A stretch of DNA of 64,000 nucleotides, from assembly GCA_023416735.1 (NCBI GenBank), contig JAEZGX010000030.1:186001-250000 (forward strand). Direction: 5' to 3'. Under the pieces are notes generated by a model. The model saw only the letters and a list, made by a program, of their open reading frames with translations, did not search any database and was not told where the DNA came from. This document shows positions 40,511 through 48,895 of the stretch, piece after piece (the first letter of the stretch is position 1; each line of letters opens with the position of its first letter). This DNA comes from Verrucomicrobiota bacterium (lineage in GTDB: Bacteria; Verrucomicrobiota; Verrucomicrobiia; Opitutales; Opitutaceae). A program made the position numbers and the translations under genes.

Positions 40511-41973
40511 TATCTTCCTGCCCACGGGATCTTCTCCGGGTTCCTCGTTCTACCAAACGCTCTTCGTGGCTCAAAGACGCGGGCTTGCTGGGCATCGTGA
40601 TCGTTATGGTGGCCTTGTGGACCGCCGGATATCCATTGCCGCACGTAGATGACCTTTTCTATACCGGCGCTTCGATCGAACTGGCGCGTTCGGGCCAGTT
40701 GGAGAACCCGTTCCTCATCGTGTTTAGCGATTCTCTCGGATCGCTCAGCTTCTATAGTATTCCTCCTGCCCTTCCCTATCTGCTCGCGGCATGGATCAAA
40801 TGCTTCGGGGTAAGCACGGTCAGCCTGACCGGTTTTCACGTATTTGTTCAGTTCCTGCTCGTCCTGGTCGTCTATCGCGTCGTGCGGAGCCTTGGCGGCG
40901 GAACCGCTGGCTCACTGGCAGCCGCTTGGGTCGCATTGATATTCCCTATAACCTATGGAATGCGGCCGGACGCACTGGCCATGTTGCTAGCAGTCGCAGG
41001 TTGCTTGCTCGCGACTCAACGCACTAGCCTACTCGTGTTGGTCGGCAGTTTGGTCGCCGCGCTCGCGGTGCTCACGCACCCTTTGGCTGCCGCACTGGTA
41101 ATACCTCCCTTTTTCTACCTGTGGTGCAGAAGCGCACGCCACCCTATGGTATTTCTGAAAATTCTCGGCGCCAGCCTAGCCGGTGTTCTGATCGCCTTCG
41201 CCCTTTTCCTACTCGCCATTCGAGGCGAACTCATGGAGTTCATGCGCGTTCTTGCTGCCACGCGGGATCTCATCATGCGACCGAGCTTGATGAACCGGCC
41301 GGCAGAGTTCGTCACCGCTTTCACCATGGGCCAGCAACTCTGGCTGACCGCGCCCGCTCTGCTCCTGATCGCCGGCAGCATCATTCGCTGCAGCGTTGTT
41401 CGCTCCCACACTGGTTCGTCTCGGGACTTCGATCTATGGCTGCTCTGGTTGGGTGCGCTTGCCATCGGGATCTTTCTCTATCCCGGCCGAATGGCGCACT
41501 ACGCCCTCTCCATTGGGCTGGTGCTCGTCCTCGTCTCGTCAGCCAATCATCGCTTTTCCTTCCTCGTCGCCGCGCTCGTCGCGGCCGCAGCGGCCATCTC
41601 GAATGCCGGCAGCCTTTTGTTTCCGTTTTTCGGCGAACTCACGAAGCCCGACCTGGCCGGAATCCGACACGAGATAGAGCTTCGGCAACAAACTGGACAG
41701 AAGGTCCTCTGCTTGGACGAAGTGGCTGCGCGCTACGTCTTCGATTTCAACCTCCCTGAGGGGAGCCGCGATTGGATCCTCCGGCAGCCGGCCCAAACAG
41801 GTATCCGGAGCTTACAGGCGGACAAGCCAGCCGATGAACTATGGGTGGTAAACGAGTGGAAGCTCGAACGCTACGTTGACGATTCCGGCGTGCGGTCAAA
41901 ACGATTGCAGGTCGCCGGTCGCACGATCGAATCCCTGCCCCACGCGCCCTTCCGGCTACGCATCATCGAATGA
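40507..41973 (+). CDS. GT-C type membrane glycosyltransferase (GT39/ArnT-like)
   Basis: A 488-residue protein with about ten membrane helices (first LLGIVIVMVALWTAGY) and a C-terminal soluble part. Immediately after the first helix lies LPHVDDLFYTGASIELARSG, whose DD in the first periplasmic loop is the catalytic pattern of GT-C enzymes that use polyprenyl-phosphate sugars. It would add a sugar on the periplasmic side. The start at 40507 overlaps the previous stop. Its base composition appears less GC-biased than the flanks (unmeasured). Confidence 0.82.
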   Translation: MISSCPRDLLRVPRSTKRSSWLKDAGLLGIVIVMVALWTAGYPLPHVDDLFYTGASIELARSGQLENPFLIVFSDSLGSLSFYSIPPALPYLLAAWIKCFGVSTVSLTGFHVFVQFLLVLVVYRVVRSLGGGTAGSLAAAWVALIFPITYGMRPDALAMLLAVAGCLLATQRTSLLVLVGSLVAALAVLTHPLAAALVIPPFFYLWCRSARHPMVFLKILGASLAGVLIAFALFLLAIRGELMEFMRVLAATRDLIMRPSLMNRPAEFVTAFTMGQQLWLTAPALLLIAGSIIRCSVVRSHTGSSRDFDLWLLWLGALAIGIFLYPGRMAHYALSIGLVLVLVSSANHRFSFLVAALVAAAAAISNAGSLLFPFFGELTKPDLAGIRHEIELRQQTGQKVLCLDEVAARYVFDFNLPEGSRDWILRQPAQTGIRSLQADKPADELWVVNEWKLERYVDDSGVRSKRLQVAGRTIESLPHAPFRLRIIE

Positions 41974-43235
41974 GCCGGCGCGTCCTCATCGTCGCCCCGC
42001 ATTTTGCCCCGATCAGCGCGCCCGACGGCCAGCGCGCCCGCACCCTCGCGCCGCATTTGCGCGAATTCGGCTGGGAGCCACACATCCTCACCGTGGATCC
42101 CGCCCCCGCCGAAACGCCGATCGAGCCGGACCTCTCGCGAACGCTTCCGAACGACCTGCCGGTCACACGTGTATCGGCAATTTCCGCACGCCTCGCGCGT
42201 CACGTCGGGCTCGGCAACATCGCCTGGCGGGCTTGGCCCGCTCTTCATGCCGCCGGTCACCGCCTCCTGCGCGAGCAACGCTTTGATCTCGTCTATTTTT
42301 CCACCACGCAATTCGCCTGCCTTCCCCTGGGACGTCTCTGGCACCGTCAACACGGCGTGCCGTTCGTCATCGACCTCCAGGATCCCTGGCGCAGCGACTT
42401 CAGGCTCGAGGCCAGCGTCCGCCCGCCCGGCGGCTGGAAGTATCGCTTCGCCGCCGCACAAGCGCGATGGCTCGAACCTTGGACCCTGCGGCGGGGTGCT
42501 GGCGTCATTTCCGTTTCACCGGCCTATCTGGAAACGCTTGCCCGCCGCTATCCCTGGTGGAACTCCGCTCGCGGGATCACCCTCCCCATGGGTTGGTCTG
42601 AAAGAGATTTCGTTGCCGCTTCAACAGGAGCTGGCGCAAAGACAATCGATCATAACGTCATTCGCTACATCGGCCGCTTGGGCCCCGATATGCTCTCGGC
42701 TCTGGACGTTCTGCTGAACGGATTCTCGCGCGTGCACCGCCGCGCTCCGGACTGCCAGTTCCGCTGTGAGTTTCGCGGCGGCAGCTACGACCCTCGCGCG
42801 ATAGCCGGACCCGCCAAAATCGTCGCCGCGCGCTACGGCGTAGCGCCTTTTGTCGCCGAGGATCCGACCCGCATTCCGTATCTGCCGGCGCTCGCGGCTT
42901 TGCGATCGGCGGGCGCCAACATCATCCTCGGGTCTGACGATTCTGGATACGCACCTTCAAAAATCTGGCTCACCCTCGCTGCCCGCCGCCCATGGATCGC
43001 TCTCGCAAGCGTCGGGACAGTTCTACACGCCCTGCTTTCTCCTCATGTGGGCGACTGGGGCCGGATCGTTGACCCTGCGTCCGACGCCGCTCCCGATGTC
43101 ATCGCGCAATTCTTCCGCAGTCTCGACCCCTCCCATCATGGCCCCGCGAATGAAAGCCAGCTCGCCGCGATGGAAGCTCGCGAACTCGCCCGCCGCCACG
43201 CTCAGTTCTTCGAAAACGCCCTGAGCACGCGCTAA
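41970..43235 (+). CDS. GT4-like glycosyltransferase
   Basis: A 421-residue GT-B-like protein: RRVLIVAPHFAPISAPDGQR and DLVYFSTTQFACLPLGRLW, VPFVIDLQDPWRSDF, then a divergent donor lobe (VIRYIGRLGPDMLSALDVLL). Near the end the YAPSKIWLTLAARRPWIALA segment replaces E-x7-E, as in the FPSK/YSPSK subgroup. The start overlaps the GT-C stop (ATGA), and the stop overlaps the next start (TAATG). The first 30 residues match the common N terminus of polysaccharide GTs. Confidence 0.82.
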   Translation: MSRRVLIVAPHFAPISAPDGQRARTLAPHLREFGWEPHILTVDPAPAETPIEPDLSRTLPNDLPVTRVSAISARLARHVGLGNIAWRAWPALHAAGHRLLREQRFDLVYFSTTQFACLPLGRLWHRQHGVPFVIDLQDPWRSDFRLEASVRPPGGWKYRFAAAQARWLEPWTLRRGAGVISVSPAYLETLARRYPWWNSARGITLPMGWSERDFVAASTGAGAKTIDHNVIRYIGRLGPDMLSALDVLLNGFSRVHRRAPDCQFRCEFRGGSYDPRAIAGPAKIVAARYGVAPFVAEDPTRIPYLPALAALRSAGANIILGSDDSGYAPSKIWLTLAARRPWIALASVGTVLHALLSPHVGDWGRIVDPASDAAPDVIAQFFRSLDPSHHGPANESQLAAMEARELARRHAQFFENALSTR

Positions 43236-44779
43236 TGGAACCGCCAAAACTCCAGTTCAGCTATGAGACACGGCTGTCCGACCTTGCCACGCAGCTCCGT
43301 GCCCTGCTGAACAAAGTCTTTCCGGTCTTCGCCGTCATCCTCACCTGTGTCTCGGGATATCTCTTTGTGAGCAGCCGGCCGGGGGCCCCGACGTTCGCCC
43401 TGCTTTCCGCCGGAGTATTGATCGGCGTCAACGTGTGGCGTAAAGCCGGCACTGGATTGCCGGTGCTGCCGATGATGTGCGCGCAACATTTGGTCGCCTA
43501 TGGATTGCCTATTCTTGTTCGACACCCCGTCGTCCAAGCCTATCCCGCCGAGACCTCTCTGCGCGCCGGCATCGAGCTGCTGGGCTTTCTTGGAGCCATG
43601 AGCGCCGGATGGTGGTTCGGTGTGCACAACGCCACCACAACGCGCCCCACGGCGCGGCTTCTCAACATCATGGTGACGGAGGGCATGGCAGGCCTGCGCC
43701 GCCTGGGGTTTGCTATGCTCGGCGTCGGCACCGCCTACCAACTGCTCTCTGGCGTCGGCCTCCTCGACGCCGTGTTCGCCCTGCTGCCCGCCGGATCCTT
43801 TCCCATCGCTTTCGCTCTCGTGAGCGCGGTCACGTCATGCGGACTATTTTTGCTCAGCGTCTTGCTTTCGTCAGGCGTGCTCACGCCTCCGCAAAAAAGT
43901 TCATTCTGGGTTCTGCTCACCATCAACGCGCTGATTTCCGCCTCTGGCTTCCTGCTTTCCTCCGTCGGCATCCTTCTGTTCTCCGTCGCCATCGGTCTTT
44001 TCTGGGGTAGCGGGCGTATGCCGTGGCGCTTTGTGGTCGGCGTCGGTTGCGCACTTGCCTTCCTCAACCTCGGCAAGTTCGAAATGCGTGGTCTGTATTG
44101 GCAAAATGAGGACGAACAGATCGAGCCTACGACGCTCTTCAACATGCCCGACCGTTACCTCCAATGGTTCGAAGCCAGTTGGACGATCATGACCGCCACC
44201 GAGGAAACCGCTAACCACTTGTGGGAATCCAACTACATCCGGAAAGACACCGTGGAAAGCCCGGGCCAAAGCCTCCTGATGCGGGTCAACAACCTGCAGA
44301 ACATCCTCTACGTGATCGAACGCATGGATTCGAACCTGGTCGAACCTCTTCGCGGGAGAACTTACACCCTCATCCCCGCCCTTCTCGTTCCCCGCATCCT
44401 CTGGCCGAGCAAGCCTCGCGCCCACGAAGGTCAGGTGCTCCTCAACGTCCACTTCGGCCGCCAGTCACTCGACAGCACCTTTGTCACTTACATCGCCTGG
44501 GGCCTCCTCGCTGAAGCCTATGGTAACTTCGGACCGTTCGTCGGCTGCCTTCTAGTCGGCTCCGTGATCGGCTGGCTCTTCGGTCTCCTCGAAAAAAAAT
44601 CCAGTAACAAACCCCTCCTCTCCCTAGAGGGCTTCATCGCGTTCATCATCTTTGTCTCGATCGCCAATTCTTTCGAGATGGTCTCGAGCGTCCTCGTTAC
44701 CTCGACGTTCCAAGCGGTGGTGCCCGTTGCCGTCATCGGGTCGTTCTTTACGCGCCGTTTCAGCCTGAGCACGCCGTGA
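43235..44779 (+). CDS. Wzy-like polysaccharide polymerase (multi-pass membrane protein)
   Basis: A 514-residue protein with about ten to twelve predicted helices. The large extracytoplasmic loop between about residues 300 and 400 contains NNLQNILYVIERM and the P-R-I-L-W-P-S-K-P segment, followed by a TYIAWGLLAEAYGNFGPFVG end. The (I/L)P-x-KP followed by GLLAEAYGNFG pattern is seen in O-antigen polymerases (Wzy) and related exopolysaccharide polymerases. Presence of a Wzy-type protein together with a Wzm/Wzt exporter is mechanistically odd. Confidence 0.72.
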   Translation: MEPPKLQFSYETRLSDLATQLRALLNKVFPVFAVILTCVSGYLFVSSRPGAPTFALLSAGVLIGVNVWRKAGTGLPVLPMMCAQHLVAYGLPILVRHPVVQAYPAETSLRAGIELLGFLGAMSAGWWFGVHNATTTRPTARLLNIMVTEGMAGLRRLGFAMLGVGTAYQLLSGVGLLDAVFALLPAGSFPIAFALVSAVTSCGLFLLSVLLSSGVLTPPQKSSFWVLLTINALISASGFLLSSVGILLFSVAIGLFWGSGRMPWRFVVGVGCALAFLNLGKFEMRGLYWQNEDEQIEPTTLFNMPDRYLQWFEASWTIMTATEETANHLWESNYIRKDTVESPGQSLLMRVNNLQNILYVIERMDSNLVEPLRGRTYTLIPALLVPRILWPSKPRAHEGQVLLNVHFGRQSLDSTFVTYIAWGLLAEAYGNFGPFVGCLLVGSVIGWLFGLLEKKSSNKPLLSLEGFIAFIIFVSIANSFEMVSSVLVTSTFQAVVPVAVIGSFFTRRFSLSTP

Positions 44780-46002
44780 CGTCTTTGCCATCTTCCTTGG
44801 CCGCGGCAGAACGCCCGCACCTCGCGATCGTCCTGTCTCACCCTACACAATACTACAGCCCGTGGTTTCGTTGGCTGCGCCAGCACACTCCCTTCACCCT
44901 CCGCGTCTTCTACCTTTGGGAATTTGGCGTCACCGCGAAACGAGATCCCGAGTTTCAGAAAACCTTCCGCTGGGATGTCGATCTTCTCGACGGCTACGAC
45001 CACGAATTCGTTCCCAACGTCTCGCGCGATCCCGGCACCCACCACTTCAACGGGCTGCGCAACCCCACCCTCACTTCGCGACTCTCAGCGTTCTCGCCGA
45101 ACGCCATTCTCCTCTTCGGTTACGCCCACGCGACTCACCTCCGCCTCATCCTCTGGGCCCGCCGCCGCGGCGTCCCGCTCGTCTTCCGCGGCGACTCCCA
45201 CTTCATCGGCCGTCCACGTCCACCGCTCCTCACGCGCACCGCGCTTCGCCTTCTCTACGCACAATTCGCCGCCTTCACCTACGTCGGAGCCGCCAATCTC
45301 AACTACTTCACCACGCTTGGCGTTCCATCCCGGAAACTCTTCTTCGCTCCCCACTCCGTCGACCACACTCGATTCAACCCCTCGCTCAAACCTCATCGCG
45401 ACAACGCTGCCGAGCTTCGCTCATCTCTCGGGCTCGCTTCCTCGACACGGGTCGTCCTCTTCGCCGGCAAACTCCTTCCGGCCAAGCAACCGCTGGAACT
45501 CCTCGACGCCTACCTTTCTTCCCCCGCCGCCAATCACGCGCTGGTGTATGTCGGCGATGGCTCGGAAAAAAGCGCACTACAGGAGCGCGCCCGTGCCGCC
45601 CGTTCCCATCGCGTGTTCTTCCTTCCGTTCGCCAACCAGTCCGAGATGCCGTCGCGCTACCTCGCCGCCGACATCTTCGCGCTTCCCTCTCGTGGTCTCT
45701 ACGAAACCTGGGGCCTTGCCGTCAACGAGGCCATGCACATGGGCCTCCCGTCACTCGTCAGCAATCACGTCGGATGCCAACGCGATCTGGTGACTGACAA
45801 CGAAACCGGCTGGGTCTTCCGGGCCAACGATCCCGATCACCTCCGGGAACGCCTCGCCGCCGCCCTCCGCGCCGACCTCGCCCCGTTCCGTCAGAATGTC
45901 GCGTCACGGATTGCCGGATACACTTATCCGCAAACCACCGCCGGTCTCCTCGCGGCCCTCAATTGGCTTCTTCCCTCGCGCTCTTCCTTGCTTCTCGAAT
46001 AG
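44776..46002 (+). CDS. GT4 glycosyltransferase
   Basis: A 408-residue GT-B enzyme, GTG start overlapping the previous stop. It opens LAIVLSHPTQYYSPWFRWLR, a recognisable N terminus of a GT4 subgroup, then VPLVFRGDSHFIGRP, YVGAANLNYFTTLGV and FFAPHSVDHTRFNP. The donor lobe has VVLFAGKLLPAKQPLELL, VYVGDGSEKSAL and the E-x7-E site YETWGLAVNEAMHMGLPSLV. It probably acts on a nucleotide sugar in the cytoplasm; the linkage is unknown. Confidence 0.92.
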   Translation: MTSLPSSLAAAERPHLAIVLSHPTQYYSPWFRWLRQHTPFTLRVFYLWEFGVTAKRDPEFQKTFRWDVDLLDGYDHEFVPNVSRDPGTHHFNGLRNPTLTSRLSAFSPNAILLFGYAHATHLRLILWARRRGVPLVFRGDSHFIGRPRPPLLTRTALRLLYAQFAAFTYVGAANLNYFTTLGVPSRKLFFAPHSVDHTRFNPSLKPHRDNAAELRSSLGLASSTRVVLFAGKLLPAKQPLELLDAYLSSPAANHALVYVGDGSEKSALQERARAARSHRVFFLPFANQSEMPSRYLAADIFALPSRGLYETWGLAVNEAMHMGLPSLVSNHVGCQRDLVTDNETGWVFRANDPDHLRERLAAALRADLAPFRQNVASRIAGYTYPQTTAGLLAALNWLLPSRSSLLLE

Positions 46003-47186
46003 TGACGCTCGCTTCCAAGATTCCTCAACCCCGCGTGCTGGAGCCCGCGCCTCCCGCCTCTCAACGGCTCACTCCCATCCTGTTGGTTCTCGCGGCGGCT
46101 CTCAGCGTCCGGCTGCTCCTGATCGCGCTCGCTCATGCGACCGGCAGCCAGTTGGCCGATCCCCGATTCTCCGACGCCGATTCCTTCCTGAAGGTCGCGG
46201 CGTCAATCATCGATCGATCGCTCCTAGCGGAGCTCACGTTCTATGACACCCGAGTCTTCCCTTTCTGGCCACTTTGCGAAGCCCTCCTGCTAGCGATTGG
46301 GCTGTCGGCTTACAGCATTCAGATCGCCACTCTGCTCCTCACCATCGCTCTACCATGGATGTATTGGCGAAGCGGCGGCCGGCCTACTTGCGCCCTGATC
46401 CTCGCGATCTGCCCACCAGCCTGGCTGCTGTCGAGCATCCTGCCAATGAGCGAGGCCCTTTACCTGCTCCTAGGTGTCGCACTCGTTCTTTGCGTCGTCC
46501 ACGGCCGATTCGGATGGGCCGGTGTCGTCGCCGGAGCGATGATCGCAACACGCCCCTTTGGCATCGCATGGGCATTTCCGCTGATCTGCGCGGCCGGCTG
46601 GCAGTCCCTCCAAAGCCGTCAATGGCAGCCCCTCGTCCGGGCTTCGCTCGGCTGCGTCGCCGGCTTCATCCCGTATTTCGCGACAAACCTGTGGCTCTAC
46701 GGCGAACTATTCCGCCAGGTCCGCATCTATTCGGCGCCGCTCGACACGCTCAACCTCGATCCAACCCGCTATCAGGCACTCGGCCAGCCCAAGGGTCATT
46801 GGGGCGTGCCTTTCGAGCATGTGGTGATGACTCCGTGGCGGGTGACCGTTCCGTTGTGGAAAACGGCCTACGTCTACGCCCATCTCGCCGCTCTGCTTCT
46901 GCTCCTGCCCGCCGCCGTCAAATCGCTTGCGAAAGGCTGGCATGATAGCCGCAGCTGTGCCCGGTGGATCCTCATCGCCTCGTTCGTGCTCAACAGCGCA
47001 CTCATCGTCTCGACCGGCCCCTATTGGGGCTTTCACTCCTTCGACCGTTACTTTGTCTGGGGGCTCCCAGGCGCTTGCGCCGCGTTCGAGACCTTTGCAG
47101 CTTCACGCTCATGGCGTTGGTCCCTTCTGCTTGTAATCCCCAGCGTCGCGCTGGCCGCTCTGGCAATCGTGCAGCGTTCCGGCTGA
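46002..47186 (+). CDS. GT-C type membrane protein (mannosyltransferase-like)
   Basis: A 394-residue protein with about nine helices. After the first helix comes SDADSFLKVAASIIDRS then FYDTRVFPFWPLCEALLL, an acidic first-loop arrangement as in GT-C enzymes of the PIG-V/PMT type, followed by WLLSSILPMSEALYLLLGVA. I chose GTG at 46002, which overlaps the previous stop (TAGTG) as most neighbours do; a TTG at 45963 would overlap 40 bases. It would add a sugar on the periplasmic side from a polyprenyl-phosphate donor. Confidence 0.7.
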   Translation: MTLASKIPQPRVLEPAPPASQRLTPILLVLAAALSVRLLLIALAHATGSQLADPRFSDADSFLKVAASIIDRSLLAELTFYDTRVFPFWPLCEALLLAIGLSAYSIQIATLLLTIALPWMYWRSGGRPTCALILAICPPAWLLSSILPMSEALYLLLGVALVLCVVHGRFGWAGVVAGAMIATRPFGIAWAFPLICAAGWQSLQSRQWQPLVRASLGCVAGFIPYFATNLWLYGELFRQVRIYSAPLDTLNLDPTRYQALGQPKGHWGVPFEHVVMTPWRVTVPLWKTAYVYAHLAALLLLLPAAVKSLAKGWHDSRSCARWILIASFVLNSALIVSTGPYWGFHSFDRYFVWGLPGACAAFETFAASRSWRWSLLLVIPSVALAALAIVQRSG

Positions 47187-47196
47187 CGCCAAATGT

Positions 47197-47760
47197 ATGA
47201 GGGCCGAACCTCCGTTTCTCGGACAAAACTGCGTCACGCCCGACCCCCGGCGTGAAGTTCTGCTCCGGTGGCTGTGGGCGTTCGTCCAAGCCACGCTCTT
47301 CCGCTGGAGCCCGCGTCCGTTCCACGGCTTTCGCGCCCGCTTGCTGAAACTCTTTGGCGCCGACATCCCCGACGCCTCTAAAGTCGTCGTCTTCCCCACC
47401 GTGCGCATCACCTACCCGTGGCGCATCCGCCTCGAACCGCGCTCCATGGTCGGTCGTCATGTCACCCTCTACAGCCTCGGCCACATCACGCTTCGCTATG
47501 GCGCCAATGTCAGCCAGAACACCCATCTCTGTGCGGGAACACACGACTTCATGCGTTGGGACATGCCGCTCGTCACCGGCCCAATCGTGATCGGCGAAAA
47601 CGCCTGGATCGGCGCCGACGTCTTTGTCGGCCCCCATGTCACCATCGGTGAACTTTGCGTCGTCGGCGCTCGCGCCGTCGTCGTCCGCGATCTCCCGCCG
47701 CGCAAAATCTGCGTCGGCCACCCGTGCCGACCGATCAAGGACCGGCTTCCGCCCGCCTGA
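47197..47760 (+). CDS. WcaF-like hexapeptide acetyltransferase
   Basis: A 187-residue protein. The N-terminal Arg/Leu-rich stretch (LLRWLWAFVQATLFRWSPRP then FHGFRARLLKLFGA) is shared with colanic-acid WcaF-type acetyltransferases. Hexapeptide repeats follow: VRITYPWRIRLEPRSMVGRH, TLYSLGHITLRYGANVSQNT, a likely active-site His in LCAGTHDFMR, and VIGENAWIGADVFVGPHVTI. It probably O-acetylates the glycan with acetyl-CoA. It is immediately followed by the next GT start, with no gap. Confidence 0.9.
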   Translation: MRAEPPFLGQNCVTPDPRREVLLRWLWAFVQATLFRWSPRPFHGFRARLLKLFGADIPDASKVVVFPTVRITYPWRIRLEPRSMVGRHVTLYSLGHITLRYGANVSQNTHLCAGTHDFMRWDMPLVTGPIVIGENAWIGADVFVGPHVTIGELCVVGARAVVVRDLPPRKICVGHPCRPIKDRLPPA

Positions 47761-48888
47761 ATGCGCTGCTGCGAAATCGTTCCCAGCCTCGAGGAAAAAC
47801 ACGGCGGGCCCAGTAAATCCGTCCTCGCCCTCTCCGAAGCGCTCGGCTCGCTCGGTCCCCAGGTTTCGCTGCTTTCCACCCATCCGAATTCGTTCGCGCC
47901 CGCTCGATCCTCTTCGATCGACGTCCGAGTTTTCCGACGCGATCGCCCGCAAGCGATCTGTCCATCTTCCGGCCTGCGACGCCACCTCGATGAACAGCCC
48001 TTCGACATCGTTCATCATCACTCACTCTGGCTGCGCACGCTTCATTACGCTCAGCGTCGCGCCCGCTCGCTGCGCGCTCCGTTTGTTATTTCTCCTCGAG
48101 GCATGATGAGCCCGTGGGCTTGGCAACATCACGGCTGGCGCAAACAACTCGTTCGCCACTTCATCCATCCAGGCGCCTTCGAAGCCGCCGACGGCTGGCA
48201 CGCGACCAGCCCCGAAGAAGCCGACGAAATTCGCTCCCACGGGTTCAAGCAGCCCGTGTGCGTTGCCCCCAACGGGGTCGCCATCCCCACCGCCGGCGAC
48301 CATACCGCCGCCACTGCGCATTGGCACACGCTCTGCCAGGATACTATCGAGCGTCCCACCGCGTTGTTCTACTCCCGCCTGCATCGAAAGAAACGCGTCT
48401 TGGAACTCATCGATCTCTGGCTCGCTCAAGCCCCCGCCTCATGGCTGCTGCTGATCGTCGGGACGCCGGAAGAATATACCCCCGCGCAACTCGAAGCCTA
48501 TGTTCTCCGCAATTCCGGTGGCGGACGGGTTCGTGTTTTCGACGGCGCCGGCGCTCCTCCTCCGTATTCCGTCGCTTCGCTTTTTATACTCCCATCGCAC
48601 AGCGAAAACTTCGGCATGGTGATCGCCGAGTCTCTCGCACACGGCCTTCCCGTGCTCGTCACCGACTCCACGCCTTGGACAAAGGTGAACTCACTTGGAT
48701 GCGGCTGGTGCGTCCCGTGGGAAACATTCCCCACCACGCTGCGCCTCGCGCTTGCCGAAACCAGCGAACAGCGGGCGCAACGGGGCGCCATTGGCCTCGA
48801 CTTCGTCCGGCGGGATTTTCCTTGGGAAAAATCCGCCGCCACTCTTCTGCGGTTCTACCGGGAACTCCAGGAGCGGAGCGCCGCCTAA
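47761..48888 (+). CDS. GT4 glycosyltransferase
   Basis: A 375-residue GT-B enzyme: VPSLEEKHGGPSKSVLALSE, DIVHHHSLWLRTLHYAQR, FVISPRGMMSPWAWQHHGWR (a signature of this GT4 subgroup) and ADGWHATSPEEADEIRSHG. The donor lobe has ALFYSRLHRKKRVLELIDLW and the E-x7-E site SENFGMVIAESLAHGLPVLV. The ATG lies directly after the acetyltransferase stop. The SPRGMMSPWA group often builds exopolysaccharide side chains. Confidence 0.92.
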   Translation: MRCCEIVPSLEEKHGGPSKSVLALSEALGSLGPQVSLLSTHPNSFAPARSSSIDVRVFRRDRPQAICPSSGLRRHLDEQPFDIVHHHSLWLRTLHYAQRRARSLRAPFVISPRGMMSPWAWQHHGWRKQLVRHFIHPGAFEAADGWHATSPEEADEIRSHGFKQPVCVAPNGVAIPTAGDHTAATAHWHTLCQDTIERPTALFYSRLHRKKRVLELIDLWLAQAPASWLLLIVGTPEEYTPAQLEAYVLRNSGGGRVRVFDGAGAPPPYSVASLFILPSHSENFGMVIAESLAHGLPVLVTDSTPWTKVNSLGCGWCVPWETFPTTLRLALAETSEQRAQRGAIGLDFVRRDFPWEKSAATLLRFYRELQERSAA

Positions 48889-48895
48889 AATTTCC

